Below are positions 54,706-62,511 of a stretch of 62,511 nt of DNA, one piece after another. Location of the stretch: positions 1 through 62,511 of the forward strand of contig CAMDPK010000021.1 in assembly GCA_945904015.1 (NCBI GenBank), in the 5' to 3' direction. The DNA comes from Candidatus Kuenenia stuttgartensis. GTDB lineage: Bacteria > Planctomycetota > Planctomycetia > Planctomycetales > Planctomycetaceae. The notes under the pieces were generated by a model. It did no database searches. It saw only the letters and a program-made list of their open reading frames with translations, and had not been told where the DNA came from. A program made the position numbers and the translations under genes. The stretch's first letter is position 1. Every line of letters starts with the position of its first letter.

Positions 54706-54881
54706 AAGCGATCAAAGTCGTTGAAGTTGTTAAGGCGATCAGTCGGCCGTCAAGCGAGCACCACAAAGTTCTCGCACGAGCCTTGGTTCTTGCGTTGGAA
54801 ACGATTCGGATGAACGCCCTCGACCACCTGATTGACTCGCCAGATAGCGTCTTCAGCTTTCGGAAAATGGGACTTCTGTGA
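54696..54881 (+). CDS. Small ORF coupled to the helicase pseudogene
   Basis: A 61-residue reading frame from GTG 54696, overlapping the end of the preceding gene, to TGA 54879-54881. That stop overlaps the GTG start of the helicase frame (GTGA), a coupling pattern that suggests the two were co-translated. The C-terminal half (KVLARALVLALETIRMNALD) looks helical. No family was recognised. It may be the tail of a larger gene lost in a rearrangement. Confidence 0.4.
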   Translation: MVLKAIKVVEVVKAISRPSSEHHKVLARALVLALETIRMNALDHLIDSPDSVFSFRKMGLL

Positions 54882-55679
54882 CCATCGCCGCGCCCATCCT
54901 CGACAAGTTCGGAGCGATGAATAAGTCGCAACGAGCCATCGTCGCGAATACCGAGGGTCCGCTGCTGGTCATTGCCGGTCCCGGATCGGGGAAGACGTTC
55001 AGCTTGGTTCTGCGGACGTTGAATCTTCTGTTACTCAAGAAGCCCGAACCGCGAGACCTCGTGATTTGCACGTTCACCGAGAAAGCGGCATTCGAGCTGC
55101 GCGATCGCATCTCGGCGGCGGCACGCAAGGTCGGTTATTCGGGAGACCTGACCGAACTTCGAGTCTCGACGATTCACTCGCTGTGTCACGGGTTGCTGGC
55201 GATTCATCGTCACCGCACCGTCTTGGGGAACAACTTCGAGACGCTGGACGAACTGACTCAACTGCTTTTCATCTTTGACAACTTCGATGAGATCATCGGG
55301 CCAGACAATGGCGGCACATACTTGACTCAGTGGAAGACGAAGTGGACCGCCATCAAGGGAGCTCAAAGCTACTTTGACAAGATCACGGAAGAGTTGATCG
55401 ACCCCGACAAGTTGGTGTCGTCGGGCAGGCCGTTCGTTTCCGCGATTGGAGGTGCCTACAAGCGGTATGCAGCGACCTTGCTCGGCAACAACCGGCTCGA
55501 TTTTGCGCATCAGGAAAAACTCGTTTTTGAGTTGCTGTCCGACCGGGCCATCAGTGACTCCATCTCAACCGGAGTGAAGTATCTGATGGTCGATGAGTAT
55601 CAGGACAGCTTCATCCGTCTGCTCTACGACGGCGGCATCAATGAGTACGAAGACCCGGACCAGCCATTTCACTGCGTAC
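54878..55679 (+). pseudogene. UvrD/Rep-type SF1 helicase, internally deleted and 3' truncated
   Basis: It begins intact: MNKSQRAIVANTEGPLLVIAGPGSGKT (Walker A), FTEKAAFELRDRI (motif Ia) and STIHSLCHGLLAIH. Motif II VDEYQD appears at about residue 240, but instead of the usual TN...GDEDQSLY it runs straight into SFIRLLYDGGINEYEDPDQPF, which belongs several hundred residues later in relatives. The helicase-like sequence then ends near 55676 where the convergent unknown gene's stop begins, and the frame only continues as antisense of that gene. Motifs III-VI are missing. This is read as a decayed gene with an in-frame deletion. Original length probably exceeded 600 residues. Confidence 0.8.
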
Positions 55680-56522
55680 TCAATCGAAGAGATTCTTTTG
55701 CGTTGATCTCTTTGGCGTTGGCTTTTCGGTTTTGGGCGGAGACTTCTTTGGCCAAAACGTGCCAATCACGACCCAGCTTTTCGGATGTGCGAGGATTGTG
55801 CCAACATAGAAATGCGTGTCGTGGTTAGAGTCGCACATCTCCACTAAGAATTTGTCGCGGACTTTTTGGATCGCCTCGGCTTCGGTCGCTCCTGCGTCGA
55901 TCAGCTTCCAGAATAATGCTCCGAGTTCCCAATCCTCGTTCATCATTTGATGCCCGGTGCATCGAGGATCATCGCACTCGAAGTGGTATTGGAATTTGAA
56001 GGGAAGTTTGCGAGGCGGTTCTTTGCTGGCTTTGCGATCGTCCCACAACCGGGCCTGCTTGAGTTCTTCGAGGAATGATCCCTTCCACTTGCGCTCGGTT
56101 GGTTCGGCGACGAGGTCATGCACGATCTTGGGCCGGATGATGCCCAGAGATGTGCCGTCGCGGTCTTGGCAGTCGCGAAGTTCTTCCATCGACCGGGCGA
56201 CGTTCTTCAAAACGAATTTGCCTCGCGCGGACCAGTCGCCTGCCTTGGTCGGAATCTTCTCGCCCAACATGACGAGCGTGTCGCAATCTGGCCGGTAGCT
56301 TTCTTTGCGTGTGTCTCGCCCTTGATACTTCTCCGCTTCAACTTCGATCCATTGGTATTTTTGATACTGCTTGCTGAAGGGCTGGTCGCGAAAGTTGATC
56401 GGATAGAGGCGGATGAAGTCGCCGCCCTCAGTGACGCCGGCCGTGCAAACCAATTCGCCGTACTTTGCCGACGGGATCGGATACGTCTTCACGGTGATGA
56501 GAACTTTGAGTTGTTCTTTCAT
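55680..56522 (-). CDS. Unrecognised protein with a zinc-type motif, paired with the DUF488 gene
   Basis: A 280-residue protein of no family recognised with confidence. The N terminus (LKVLITVKTYPIPSAKYGELVCTAGVTEGGDFIRLYPINFRDQPF) is predicted beta-rich. At about 185-200 it has HFECDDPRCTGHQM, with a C-x4-C-x2-H arrangement suited to metal binding. The tail is Lys/Pro-rich (KKSPPKTEKPTPKRSTQKNLF). It starts 13 bases after the DUF488 gene and is probably co-transcribed. Its 3' end abuts the truncated helicase. The context suggests defence or DNA processing, which is an inference. Confidence 0.6.
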   Translation of the reverse strand: MKEQLKVLITVKTYPIPSAKYGELVCTAGVTEGGDFIRLYPINFRDQPFSKQYQKYQWIEVEAEKYQGRDTRKESYRPDCDTLVMLGEKIPTKAGDWSARGKFVLKNVARSMEELRDCQDRDGTSLGIIRPKIVHDLVAEPTERKWKGSFLEELKQARLWDDRKASKEPPRKLPFKFQYHFECDDPRCTGHQMMNEDWELGALFWKLIDAGATEAEAIQKVRDKFLVEMCDSNHDTHFYVGTILAHPKSWVVIGTFWPKKSPPKTEKPTPKRSTQKNLFD

Positions 56523-56535
56523 CGGTCGCTCGCTG

Positions 56536-57525
56536 TTACGAGAGATGAACGATCTGGCGTCCGAGTTTCGGTGCCACCGCTTTTGCCAACCGCCCGCGAT
56601 GGCAGCAAGTAACGTCCTTCTCCATGCACAGCAGCGCGGACGGTCGCTCCTGCAAGTGCTCGACGGCGACGTCGATGGCCTCGCGGCGGCCTGGAAGCAT
56701 TTCCGTTTCGTAGCGGTCCAACAAACGCTGATACGAAGCGTAGTCGCTCAGGTCGGCTCGCTCGGAACTCGCGATGCCCAACTCCGGAAGATGTTCGTAG
56801 CCGATGCCGAGCTTGCGGGCGATTTCGGACATCGACCGTTTGGCGAAGCCGTACTTGCGTGAAATCGGATTCGCTCGCACATCGATGATGGCCGCGATTC
56901 GCGACTCCAGCAGACCGTTGAAGAATCCATCCACGGACTTGCCTTCGTAGCCGACGGTGTAGACCGCGATTTCCGTCTTCGGAGACGGTCCCGTCTCGCG
57001 CGGTTTCAAATGGACCAACTCGCTCTTGGTCGCGAACCAGGGATAGCGGGTGTAGATGTCGCGCAGCAGTTCGTCTTGAGACTGCGAACCGCGTCGCACG
57101 ACGACATCGCGGATCGCCCGTGTCCAGTCTTTCGGCAGTTCTGATGATCTCTCGCGAGCCTCTTCGCGGCTTGCTTTCGCAAGCGAAAGTTGCGGGTGCT
57201 CGTCGGTCACATAGCCATCGCGCTGCAATGTGGAAAGTTCCCGATACAGCGCGAACGAAAATGGTCCGAACCGATAGGGCACGAAGTCATAGAAGGCAGA
57301 TTCTTTGCGAAGACTGGTTTCGTGCCGCAGCAAGAACAGCCATTTGACCAACTCGATGGCCGAGACTGGCCGGCCTGCCGTCTCCAGCACGGCCAAGACA
57401 ACTTTTTGACGAGTGAGCACGAATCCGATCTCCGAGTTTGGAATCCGTTCCAGAACGAGTCGCAAACCTAGCAGGTCCGCTCGATCGGATCGAGGGCGAC
57501 TCACGAGGTTCGAGCCGCGCTTCAC
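56536..57525 (-). CDS. DUF488 domain protein with an N-terminal helical/winged-helix-like domain
   Basis: A 329-residue fusion. Residues about 40-110 (LTRQKVVLAVLETAGRPVSAIELVKWLFLLRHET...FVPYRFGPFSFALYRELSTLQRDGYV) look like a small DNA-binding or antitoxin-like domain, reminiscent of DUF4065-type sequences. Residues about 185-329 are DUF488: YTVGYEGKSVDGFFNGLL, IIDVRANPISRKYGFAK, YEHLPELGI and LLCMEKDVTCCHRGRLA, with the conserved Cys-x-Glu...Cys-His-Arg motif. Start uncertain (GTG 57525 or GTG 57504). It heads a two-gene unit with the zinc-motif protein and is divergent from the methyltransferase gene. Confidence 0.8.
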   Translation of the reverse strand: MKRGSNLVSRPRSDRADLLGLRLVLERIPNSEIGFVLTRQKVVLAVLETAGRPVSAIELVKWLFLLRHETSLRKESAFYDFVPYRFGPFSFALYRELSTLQRDGYVTDEHPQLSLAKASREEARERSSELPKDWTRAIRDVVVRRGSQSQDELLRDIYTRYPWFATKSELVHLKPRETGPSPKTEIAVYTVGYEGKSVDGFFNGLLESRIAAIIDVRANPISRKYGFAKRSMSEIARKLGIGYEHLPELGIASSERADLSDYASYQRLLDRYETEMLPGRREAIDVAVEHLQERPSALLCMEKDVTCCHRGRLAKAVAPKLGRQIVHLS

Positions 57526-57632
57526 AACGAATCGGCAGTTTCACTCGGCATGTTGGTTTGAGTGTCTATACTCGCCGACCGTGTGCGAACCGACGGCGGT
57601 TTTGTTTTCTGTTGCAGCGGAAGTGGGTCAGG

Positions 57633-59240
57633 ATGCCGACACTGGATTGGATTGGGAAGCAGGCGGTGGTGAACCATCATCGGGAGGTTCCGTACCACTT
57701 GCTCAAGTGCGACAAGTCGCTTTCGGTCGGCGACCCCGGCAGCGGGAACTTGCTGGTTCAGGGGGACAATCTGATCGCGCTCAAGGCGCTCTTGCCGTAC
57801 TACGCCGGCAAGGTGAAGTGCATCTACATCGACCCGCCGTACAACACGGGAAATGAGAGCTGGGTTTACAACGACAACGTGAACAGCCCGGAGATTCGCC
57901 GCTGGTTGGGGAAGGTCGTTGCGGCCGAGGCCGAAGATCTGTCGCGGCACGACAAATGGCTCTGCATGATGTACCCAAGACTGGCGTTGCTTCAGCAGTT
58001 CCTCCGCGAAGACGGCCTTTTGTTTGTGAACATAGGCACGGACGAGATTGGCCATCTCTGCGTATTGCTCGACGAAATCTTCGGGCGTCGCAATCGCATA
58101 TGCGTCGCGGCTTGGGAAACCTCGTACACGGCGAATCAAACGGCTAAGCACATCTCAGAAACGACCGATTTCGTTTACGTCTTCGCAAAGAATTTCGACA
58201 GAGCAGTCATCGGAAAGTTCGACCGTAGCGACGAGCAGTTGGCGAAGTTCAAGAACTCAGACAATGACGCGAGAGGGCCTTGGAAGGCGGAAAATCTTTC
58301 TGCGGGCAAGTTCTATGCGGCAGGTCAGTTTGAAATTACTGGCCCGACGGGAAAGAAGTTTCTTCCGCCCGACGGAAGATACTGGCGCTGCAATGAAGCT
58401 CAGTTCAATGCTTGGCTCGCTGATGGTCGTATTACGTTTGGAAAGGGTGGAACCGGTCGGCCAATGCTCAAGAAGTACCGCGACGAATTGTCGCAGGGAT
58501 TGACTCCGACGACATGGTGGCGGCATGAAGACTTCGCGACTGCGAAGGATGCGAGTACGGAGTTGAAGGGCCTCTTTGGCGGTACTGCGGCGTTTGCCAC
58601 ACCGAAACCAACGCGACTCTTGGAACGTGTCCTACAAATCGCGACCAATCCTGGCGACCTAATTCTCGACTCGTTCGCTGGTTCGGGGACTACAGGACAC
58701 GCCGTTCTAAAGTTGAATCGAGCCGCGCCAGATAAGGCACCGCGTCGCTTTATTCTCGTCGAGATCGTGGAGCAGATCGCTCGCGAAGTTACGGCGGAGC
58801 GCGTGCGCCGCGTCGCCGACGGTTACACGACCGTGAAGGGAGAACGAGTTGAAGGACTCGGGGGCAGCTTTCGATTCTGTACGCTTTCCGAATCGCTGTT
58901 TGATGAAGCGGGGCAGATTCGCTCCGACGTCACGTTCGCCGATCTAGCCGCTCACGTCTTCTTTACCGAGACGGGCGAGCCGATTCCGAAGCGGGCGAGT
59001 GGGAAATCGCCGCTCATCGGCGTGTGTCACGACGTCGCTTTCTATTTGCTGTTCAATGGCGTTCTCGGCGATAAGCGTCCCGCTGGCGGAAATGTGCTCA
59101 CGTCCGCCGTGCTCGATTCGCTGCCAACGCATGACGGCCCGAAGGTGATTTACGGGGAGAGTTGCCGACTTGGTGAAGCTCGGCTGCGGCGCGAGGGTAT
59201 CACCTTCAAACAGGTTCCCTACGAAATCAAGGTCCGCTGA
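57633..59240 (+). CDS. Type III-like DNA adenine/cytosine methyltransferase (Mod)
   Basis: A 535-residue site-specific DNA methyltransferase. The catalytic motif DPPYNTGN is at 67-74 and the SAM-binding motif DSFAGSGTTGHAV at 346-358; DPPY before FxGxG puts it in the beta class, as in type III Mod subunits. DPPY usually indicates adenine N6 methylation. ATG 57633 (MPTLDWIGKQAVV) has GGAAGTGGG upstream; the longer frame from 57438 overlaps the DUF488 gene and is rejected. The Res gene starts one base after its stop. Confidence 0.9.
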   Translation: MPTLDWIGKQAVVNHHREVPYHLLKCDKSLSVGDPGSGNLLVQGDNLIALKALLPYYAGKVKCIYIDPPYNTGNESWVYNDNVNSPEIRRWLGKVVAAEAEDLSRHDKWLCMMYPRLALLQQFLREDGLLFVNIGTDEIGHLCVLLDEIFGRRNRICVAAWETSYTANQTAKHISETTDFVYVFAKNFDRAVIGKFDRSDEQLAKFKNSDNDARGPWKAENLSAGKFYAAGQFEITGPTGKKFLPPDGRYWRCNEAQFNAWLADGRITFGKGGTGRPMLKKYRDELSQGLTPTTWWRHEDFATAKDASTELKGLFGGTAAFATPKPTRLLERVLQIATNPGDLILDSFAGSGTTGHAVLKLNRAAPDKAPRRFILVEIVEQIAREVTAERVRRVADGYTTVKGERVEGLGGSFRFCTLSESLFDEAGQIRSDVTFADLAAHVFFTETGEPIPKRASGKSPLIGVCHDVAFYLLFNGVLGDKRPAGGNVLTSAVLDSLPTHDGPKVIYGESCRLGEARLRREGITFKQVPYEIKVR

Positions 59241-59241
59241 C

Positions 59242-61860
59242 ATGCTCGAATTGAAGAACTACCAACGCCGGTGTCTGGAAGACCTGGAACGCTTCTTCCA
59301 TCGTGCGGGCGAAGTCGGGGCCAAGCACGCTTTCATCGAACAGACCGAGCGGCCGTACAAAACGGTGAAGCATTTCCCAGAGTTGCCTTATCTCTGCCTG
59401 CGAATCCCGACGGGCGGCGGCAAGACGTTGATGGCGGCTCACGCGGTCGGCATCGCGGCTCGTGAGTTTCTGCAAACGGAAACCGCCGTCTGCCTGTGGC
59501 TGGTTCCGACGAACACGATTCGCGAACAGACGTTGAAGGCTCTGAAGGATCGTTCGCACTCGTACCGGCAAGCGCTGGCCAGCCGGTTCTCTTCGCCGAT
59601 CACCGTGATGGAATTGTCCGAAGCGTTGTACGTCCAGCCGGGGACGCTGAAAGGCGAAACCGTCGTCATTGTTTCCACGCTGGCCGCGCTGCGGGTTGAA
59701 GACACCGAAGGACGCAAGGTCTATGAGACGGCCGGCGCGTTGATGGATCATTTCACGCACGTTGCCGGCAGCTTGGACGCCGTGCTCGAAAAGAACACCG
59801 ATGGAACAACTCCGTATTCGCTGGCAAACGTCCTGCGATTGCATCGGCCAATCGTCATCATGGACGAAGCCCACAACGCTCGGACGGAGTTGTCGTTCGA
59901 CGCGCTGGCTCGGTTCAATCCGAGTTGCGTGATCGAATTCACGGCGACACCGGAAACGACTCACGATCCGGAGAATGGCAAATTCGCCAGCAACGTGCTG
60001 TGCCACGTCTCGGCGGCGGAACTCAAAGTCGAACACATGGTCAAGTTGCCGATCCGGCTGGAGACTCGGCCCGATTGGCGCGAGGTCGTTTCCGAAGCGC
60101 TGGCGACTCGCGAACGGCTGGAGAAGTTGGCCAACGACGAAGAGCAGCAAACCGGCGAGTTCATTCGCCCGATTGTGCTGCTGCAAGCTCAGGCGAAGAG
60201 CAGCACGAAAGAGACGATCACAACCGACGTGCTCAAGCAGCATCTCATGGACGATTGCCATGTCCCCGAAGATCGCATCGCGATCGCCACGGGCGGCACT
60301 CGCGAGATTGCAGACGTCGATTTGTTCGACCGAGCTTGCCCGATTCGATTCATCATCACGGTGCAAGCGCTGAAAGAAGGTTGGGACTGCTCGTTCGCGT
60401 ATGTGCTCTGCTCGGTCGCCGACATTGGATCGGCCAAATCCGTCGAGCAGTTGCTGGGACGAATCCTGCGGCTACCTCAAGCCAAACGGAAATCGCATGA
60501 CGATCTGAATTGTGCCTATGCGTTCGTGGCGTCGAAAAGGTTTATGGATGCGGCAACGTCGCTGAAGGATGCGTTGGTCGAAAACGGATTTGAACGGATC
60601 GAGTCCGATCAACTCGTCGTTCATTCGCCCGGTGCTGCGCCGTCGTTGTTCTCTGGCAAGGAATTATTCGGCGAGACAATACAGCCCGTTCCCGAAGCTC
60701 CCCGGTTGGAAACATTGCCAACCGACTTGCGGAAGCGAGTGACGTTCGACGAATCGCGCGGAACACTCACGGTTACCGGCCCGGTGAGCAGTCACGATGC
60801 CAAGGCATTGGAAGCGGCTTTCGCTACACCTGCCGGTCGTGAAGCGGCTCGGAACATCTTCGTCGCCGCGAGCGGCAAAACGCCGGTTGCCGCATCAACC
60901 GGACGAACATTCTCGGTGCCGCTGCTGACGATTCGACGTCCGAACGGGCAACTGGAATTGTTTGAAGATCAGTTTCTGGATCACCCTTGGAAGTTGGCGG
61001 ACTGCGACCACCAATTAACGGAAGCCGACTTCCCAGCGGTCTTCGACAGCGGCCAAATCGGGCAATTGGACATCACCAAAGAAGGGCGATTGGATATTCA
61101 GTTCGCTCAGAATCTGCGCCGGCAACTGCGACTGGTCGGCATCGAACCGGGCTGGGATGTGTATGGTCTGTCGAACTGGCTGGACCGCCAGATTCCGCAC
61201 CCTGACATCTCGCCGACAGACTCGCGGCTGTTCATCCTGCGAGCGTTGGAAGGCGTGCAAGAAACACGACGTCTCAGCATCGAACAACTCGCCCAACAGA
61301 AATACCGGCTACGCGAAACACTGACCGCGAAGATCGACCAGCACCGCAAAACCCAAGTTCGACGCGCGTTCCAACAAGTGCTGTTTGAATCGGGAAACGC
61401 GACCGTCAGCACGGCCCCGGAGTTCTGTTTCCACTTTCAGGAGGGAAACTACGCGCCGCACTGGTACTACGAAGGGGCGTATAACTTCCAGAAACACTTC
61501 TTCCGAAACGTCGTTGGCGAACTGAAGTCTGAGGGCGAAGAATTCGACTGCGCGATCTTACTCGATCAGTTGGACGAAGTGAGTTGGTGGGTCCGCAACG
61601 TGACAAATCCGCGAACGGCATTCTGGCTCCAAACTTCGACGGATCGGTTCTATCCCGACTTCGTGGCGATGCTCAAAGACGGTCGCCGTTTGGTCATCGA
61701 ATACAAGGGCGAAGACCGCTGGAGCAATGACGACTCGAAAGAAAAACTCGCCATCGGTGAGTTGTGGGCAAGCGCGAGCGACGGGCATTGCTTGTTCGTG
61801 ATGCCAAAGGGGCCGGACTGGAATTCCATTCGGAGGAAAGTTGCGGAACCGTTCAGATGA
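59242..61860 (+). CDS. Type III restriction-like helicase-nuclease (Res)
   Basis: An 872-residue SF2 translocase with a nuclease domain. Walker A is PTGGGKT (56-62), Walker B DEAH (208-211, MDEAHNAR), motif VI QLLGRILRLPQAKRK. The C-terminal PD-(D/E)xK nuclease reads FYPDFVAML...LVIEYKG, with D806, E820 and K822. All core motifs are intact. ATG 59242 is one base after the Mod stop (tga-c-atg), suggesting tight coupling. With Mod it forms a probable type III-like restriction-modification pair; recognition sequence unknown. Confidence 0.9.
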   Translation: MLELKNYQRRCLEDLERFFHRAGEVGAKHAFIEQTERPYKTVKHFPELPYLCLRIPTGGGKTLMAAHAVGIAAREFLQTETAVCLWLVPTNTIREQTLKALKDRSHSYRQALASRFSSPITVMELSEALYVQPGTLKGETVVIVSTLAALRVEDTEGRKVYETAGALMDHFTHVAGSLDAVLEKNTDGTTPYSLANVLRLHRPIVIMDEAHNARTELSFDALARFNPSCVIEFTATPETTHDPENGKFASNVLCHVSAAELKVEHMVKLPIRLETRPDWREVVSEALATRERLEKLANDEEQQTGEFIRPIVLLQAQAKSSTKETITTDVLKQHLMDDCHVPEDRIAIATGGTREIADVDLFDRACPIRFIITVQALKEGWDCSFAYVLCSVADIGSAKSVEQLLGRILRLPQAKRKSHDDLNCAYAFVASKRFMDAATSLKDALVENGFERIESDQLVVHSPGAAPSLFSGKELFGETIQPVPEAPRLETLPTDLRKRVTFDESRGTLTVTGPVSSHDAKALEAAFATPAGREAARNIFVAASGKTPVAASTGRTFSVPLLTIRRPNGQLELFEDQFLDHPWKLADCDHQLTEADFPAVFDSGQIGQLDITKEGRLDIQFAQNLRRQLRLVGIEPGWDVYGLSNWLDRQIPHPDISPTDSRLFILRALEGVQETRRLSIEQLAQQKYRLRETLTAKIDQHRKTQVRRAFQQVLFESGNATVSTAPEFCFHFQEGNYAPHWYYEGAYNFQKHFFRNVVGELKSEGEEFDCAILLDQLDEVSWWVRNVTNPRTAFWLQTSTDRFYPDFVAMLKDGRRLVIEYKGEDRWSNDDSKEKLAIGELWASASDGHCLFVMPKGPDWNSIRRKVAEPFR

Positions 61861-61953
61861 AGATGGCATCGTGCTGATTGCTGCCGGCCGCATTTTGCCG
61901 GTCGTCAGACAAGGACGGTTGATCTAATCGCGAGACAGACAAGGACACATGCC

Positions 61954-62298
61954 ATGCCCGCATCGCCGCAAACCGTTCACGACCTGCGCCGCCAACGGAA
62001 CCCCTACAACGTCCGGCATGACAACACGGTCGCCCGCCCGCTGCGCGACTGGTCTCCCAAGGAGCGTGTGGACGTCATCGTCACCAACCCGCCCTTCGGC
62101 GGCATGGAAGAGGATGGCATCGAGGCCAACTTCCCCGCCGAGTTCCGCACTCGCGAGACGACCGATTTCTTCCTCGTGCTACTGATGAAGATCCTCAATG
62201 TGGATTATTTGCTGCCTGAGTCTGAAAAACTCCTCGCCCAGATCGCCGAGACGCGGGCGAAACTGAAAGCCCAACTGATGGAGGCGCTCAACCGATGA
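61954..62298 (+). pseudogene. Type I restriction methyltransferase HsdM remnant
   Basis: A 114-residue frame that keeps only the catalytic middle of HsdM: RHDNTVARPLRDWSPKERVDVIVTNPPFGGMEEDGIEANFPAEFRTRETTDFFLVLL, with NPPF at 45-48. The N-terminal helical domain and SAM-binding motif I that should precede it are missing, and after LVLLMKIL it jumps to a helical end (LPESEKLLAQIAETRAKLKAQLMEALNR) like the HsdM C terminus. Two deletions are inferred. The stop overlaps the start of the YhcG-like gene (ATGA), so it may still be translated. Confidence 0.8.
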
Positions 62299-62511
62299 AA
62301 AAGAAACCTGCCGCCAGGAAGTCCGCTGTCAGGAATTTCGTGGTCAAGAAATCGACCTCGCCCGCAAAGGCGAAGCCCGATGGACTCGGATCGCTCATCG
62401 CCGAGGTCCGCCAGCTCATCCAGTCCGCGCGCCGTGGCGTGTCGTCAGTGATTGATACCTTCCAGGTGATGACCAACTTTGAAATTGGCCGCCGCATCGT
62501 CGAGCACGAGC
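62295..62511 (+). CDS. YhcG-like PDDEXK nuclease family protein, N-terminal part (runs off the window)
   Basis: The first 72 residues of a gene cut by the window edge. A basic leader (MKKKPAARKSAVRNFVVKKS) is followed by LGSLIAEVRQLIQSARRGVSSVIDTFQVMTNFEIGRRIVEHE, which matches the N-terminal domain (DUF1016-type) of YhcG proteins. The family carries a C-terminal PDDEXK nuclease domain, outside this window. ATG 62295 overlaps the HsdM remnant's stop. YhcG genes are often found inside type I restriction loci. Confidence 0.75.
   Translation, partial: MKKKPAARKSAVRNFVVKKSTSPAKAKPDGLGSLIAEVRQLIQSARRGVSSVIDTFQVMTNFEIGRRIVEHE

Noticed and set aside
55680..55828. C-terminal end of the helicase frame
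   Set aside because: This stretch is antisense to the convergent zinc-motif gene and has no helicase motif, so the pseudogene is ended at 55679.
57438..57632. Longer N terminus for the methyltransferase
   Set aside because: It overlaps the start of the divergent DUF488 gene and lacks family similarity; ATG 57633 has a ribosome binding site.

Overview
The window looks like a piece of a planctomycete chromosome. The evidence is GC-rich coding sequence, a DUF1501 plus pre-peptidase-C (PPC) gene pair, a giant secreted YetA-like protein, lipoproteins with TPR or phosphodiesterase domains, and an S10-spc-alpha ribosomal cluster that lacks rpmD (L30) and has rpsD moved elsewhere. This assignment is inferred from gene content only. 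No tRNA or rRNA gene was recognised.

Layout. (1) 1-5038: a type II-C CRISPR-Cas locus. One 36-nt CRISPR repeat sits at the left edge (the array continues outside), followed by cas2, cas1 and a compact 1038-residue cas9 on the minus strand. A divergent tracrRNA gene has a readable promoter, anti-repeat and terminator. (2) 5100-13022: minus-strand genes for a MlrC-like peptidase, a Gfo/Idh/MocA oxidoreductase, a two-subunit TPP decarboxylase and a 1340-residue secreted YetA-like/LamG protein. (3) 13243-19936: DinB-like protein, BKACE enzyme, a phosphodiesterase lipoprotein and a fused CobA-HemD. (4) 20036-33450: the ribosomal protein super-operon (S10 to L17) on the minus strand, with secY and rpoA, a good sigma70-type promoter upstream and a terminator at its end. 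(5) 33877-54705: housekeeping and envelope genes: zinc-ribbon membrane protein, DUF420, TPR lipoprotein, serA, DUF1501, PPC protein, rpsD, adenylate-kinase-like protein, rhomboid, RmlD-like, MMPL transporter, ettA, cdsA, uppS, csrA and a 2-hydroxyacid dehydrogenase. (6) 54696-62511: a defence-type island: a decayed UvrD-like helicase, an unrecognised zinc-motif protein paired with a DUF488 fusion, a type III-like Mod/Res pair, an HsdM remnant and the start of a YhcG-like nuclease gene.

The most unusual theme is a set of about eleven hairpin doublets (two inverted copies of a short hairpin, each arm about 20-34 nt, often starting GTAG or GTGG) of several unrelated sequences. The architecture matches REP/REPIN elements. 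Most are intergenic, but one lies in frame inside cas1, one in frame inside the YetA-like protein, one forms much of the signal peptide region of the PPC protein, and two carry the stop codon of a neighbouring gene. No RAYT transposase is encoded in the window.

The second theme is the island at the right end, where intact and decaying defence genes lie side by side. The DUF488 fusion/zinc-motif pair is the best candidate for an uncharacterised system.
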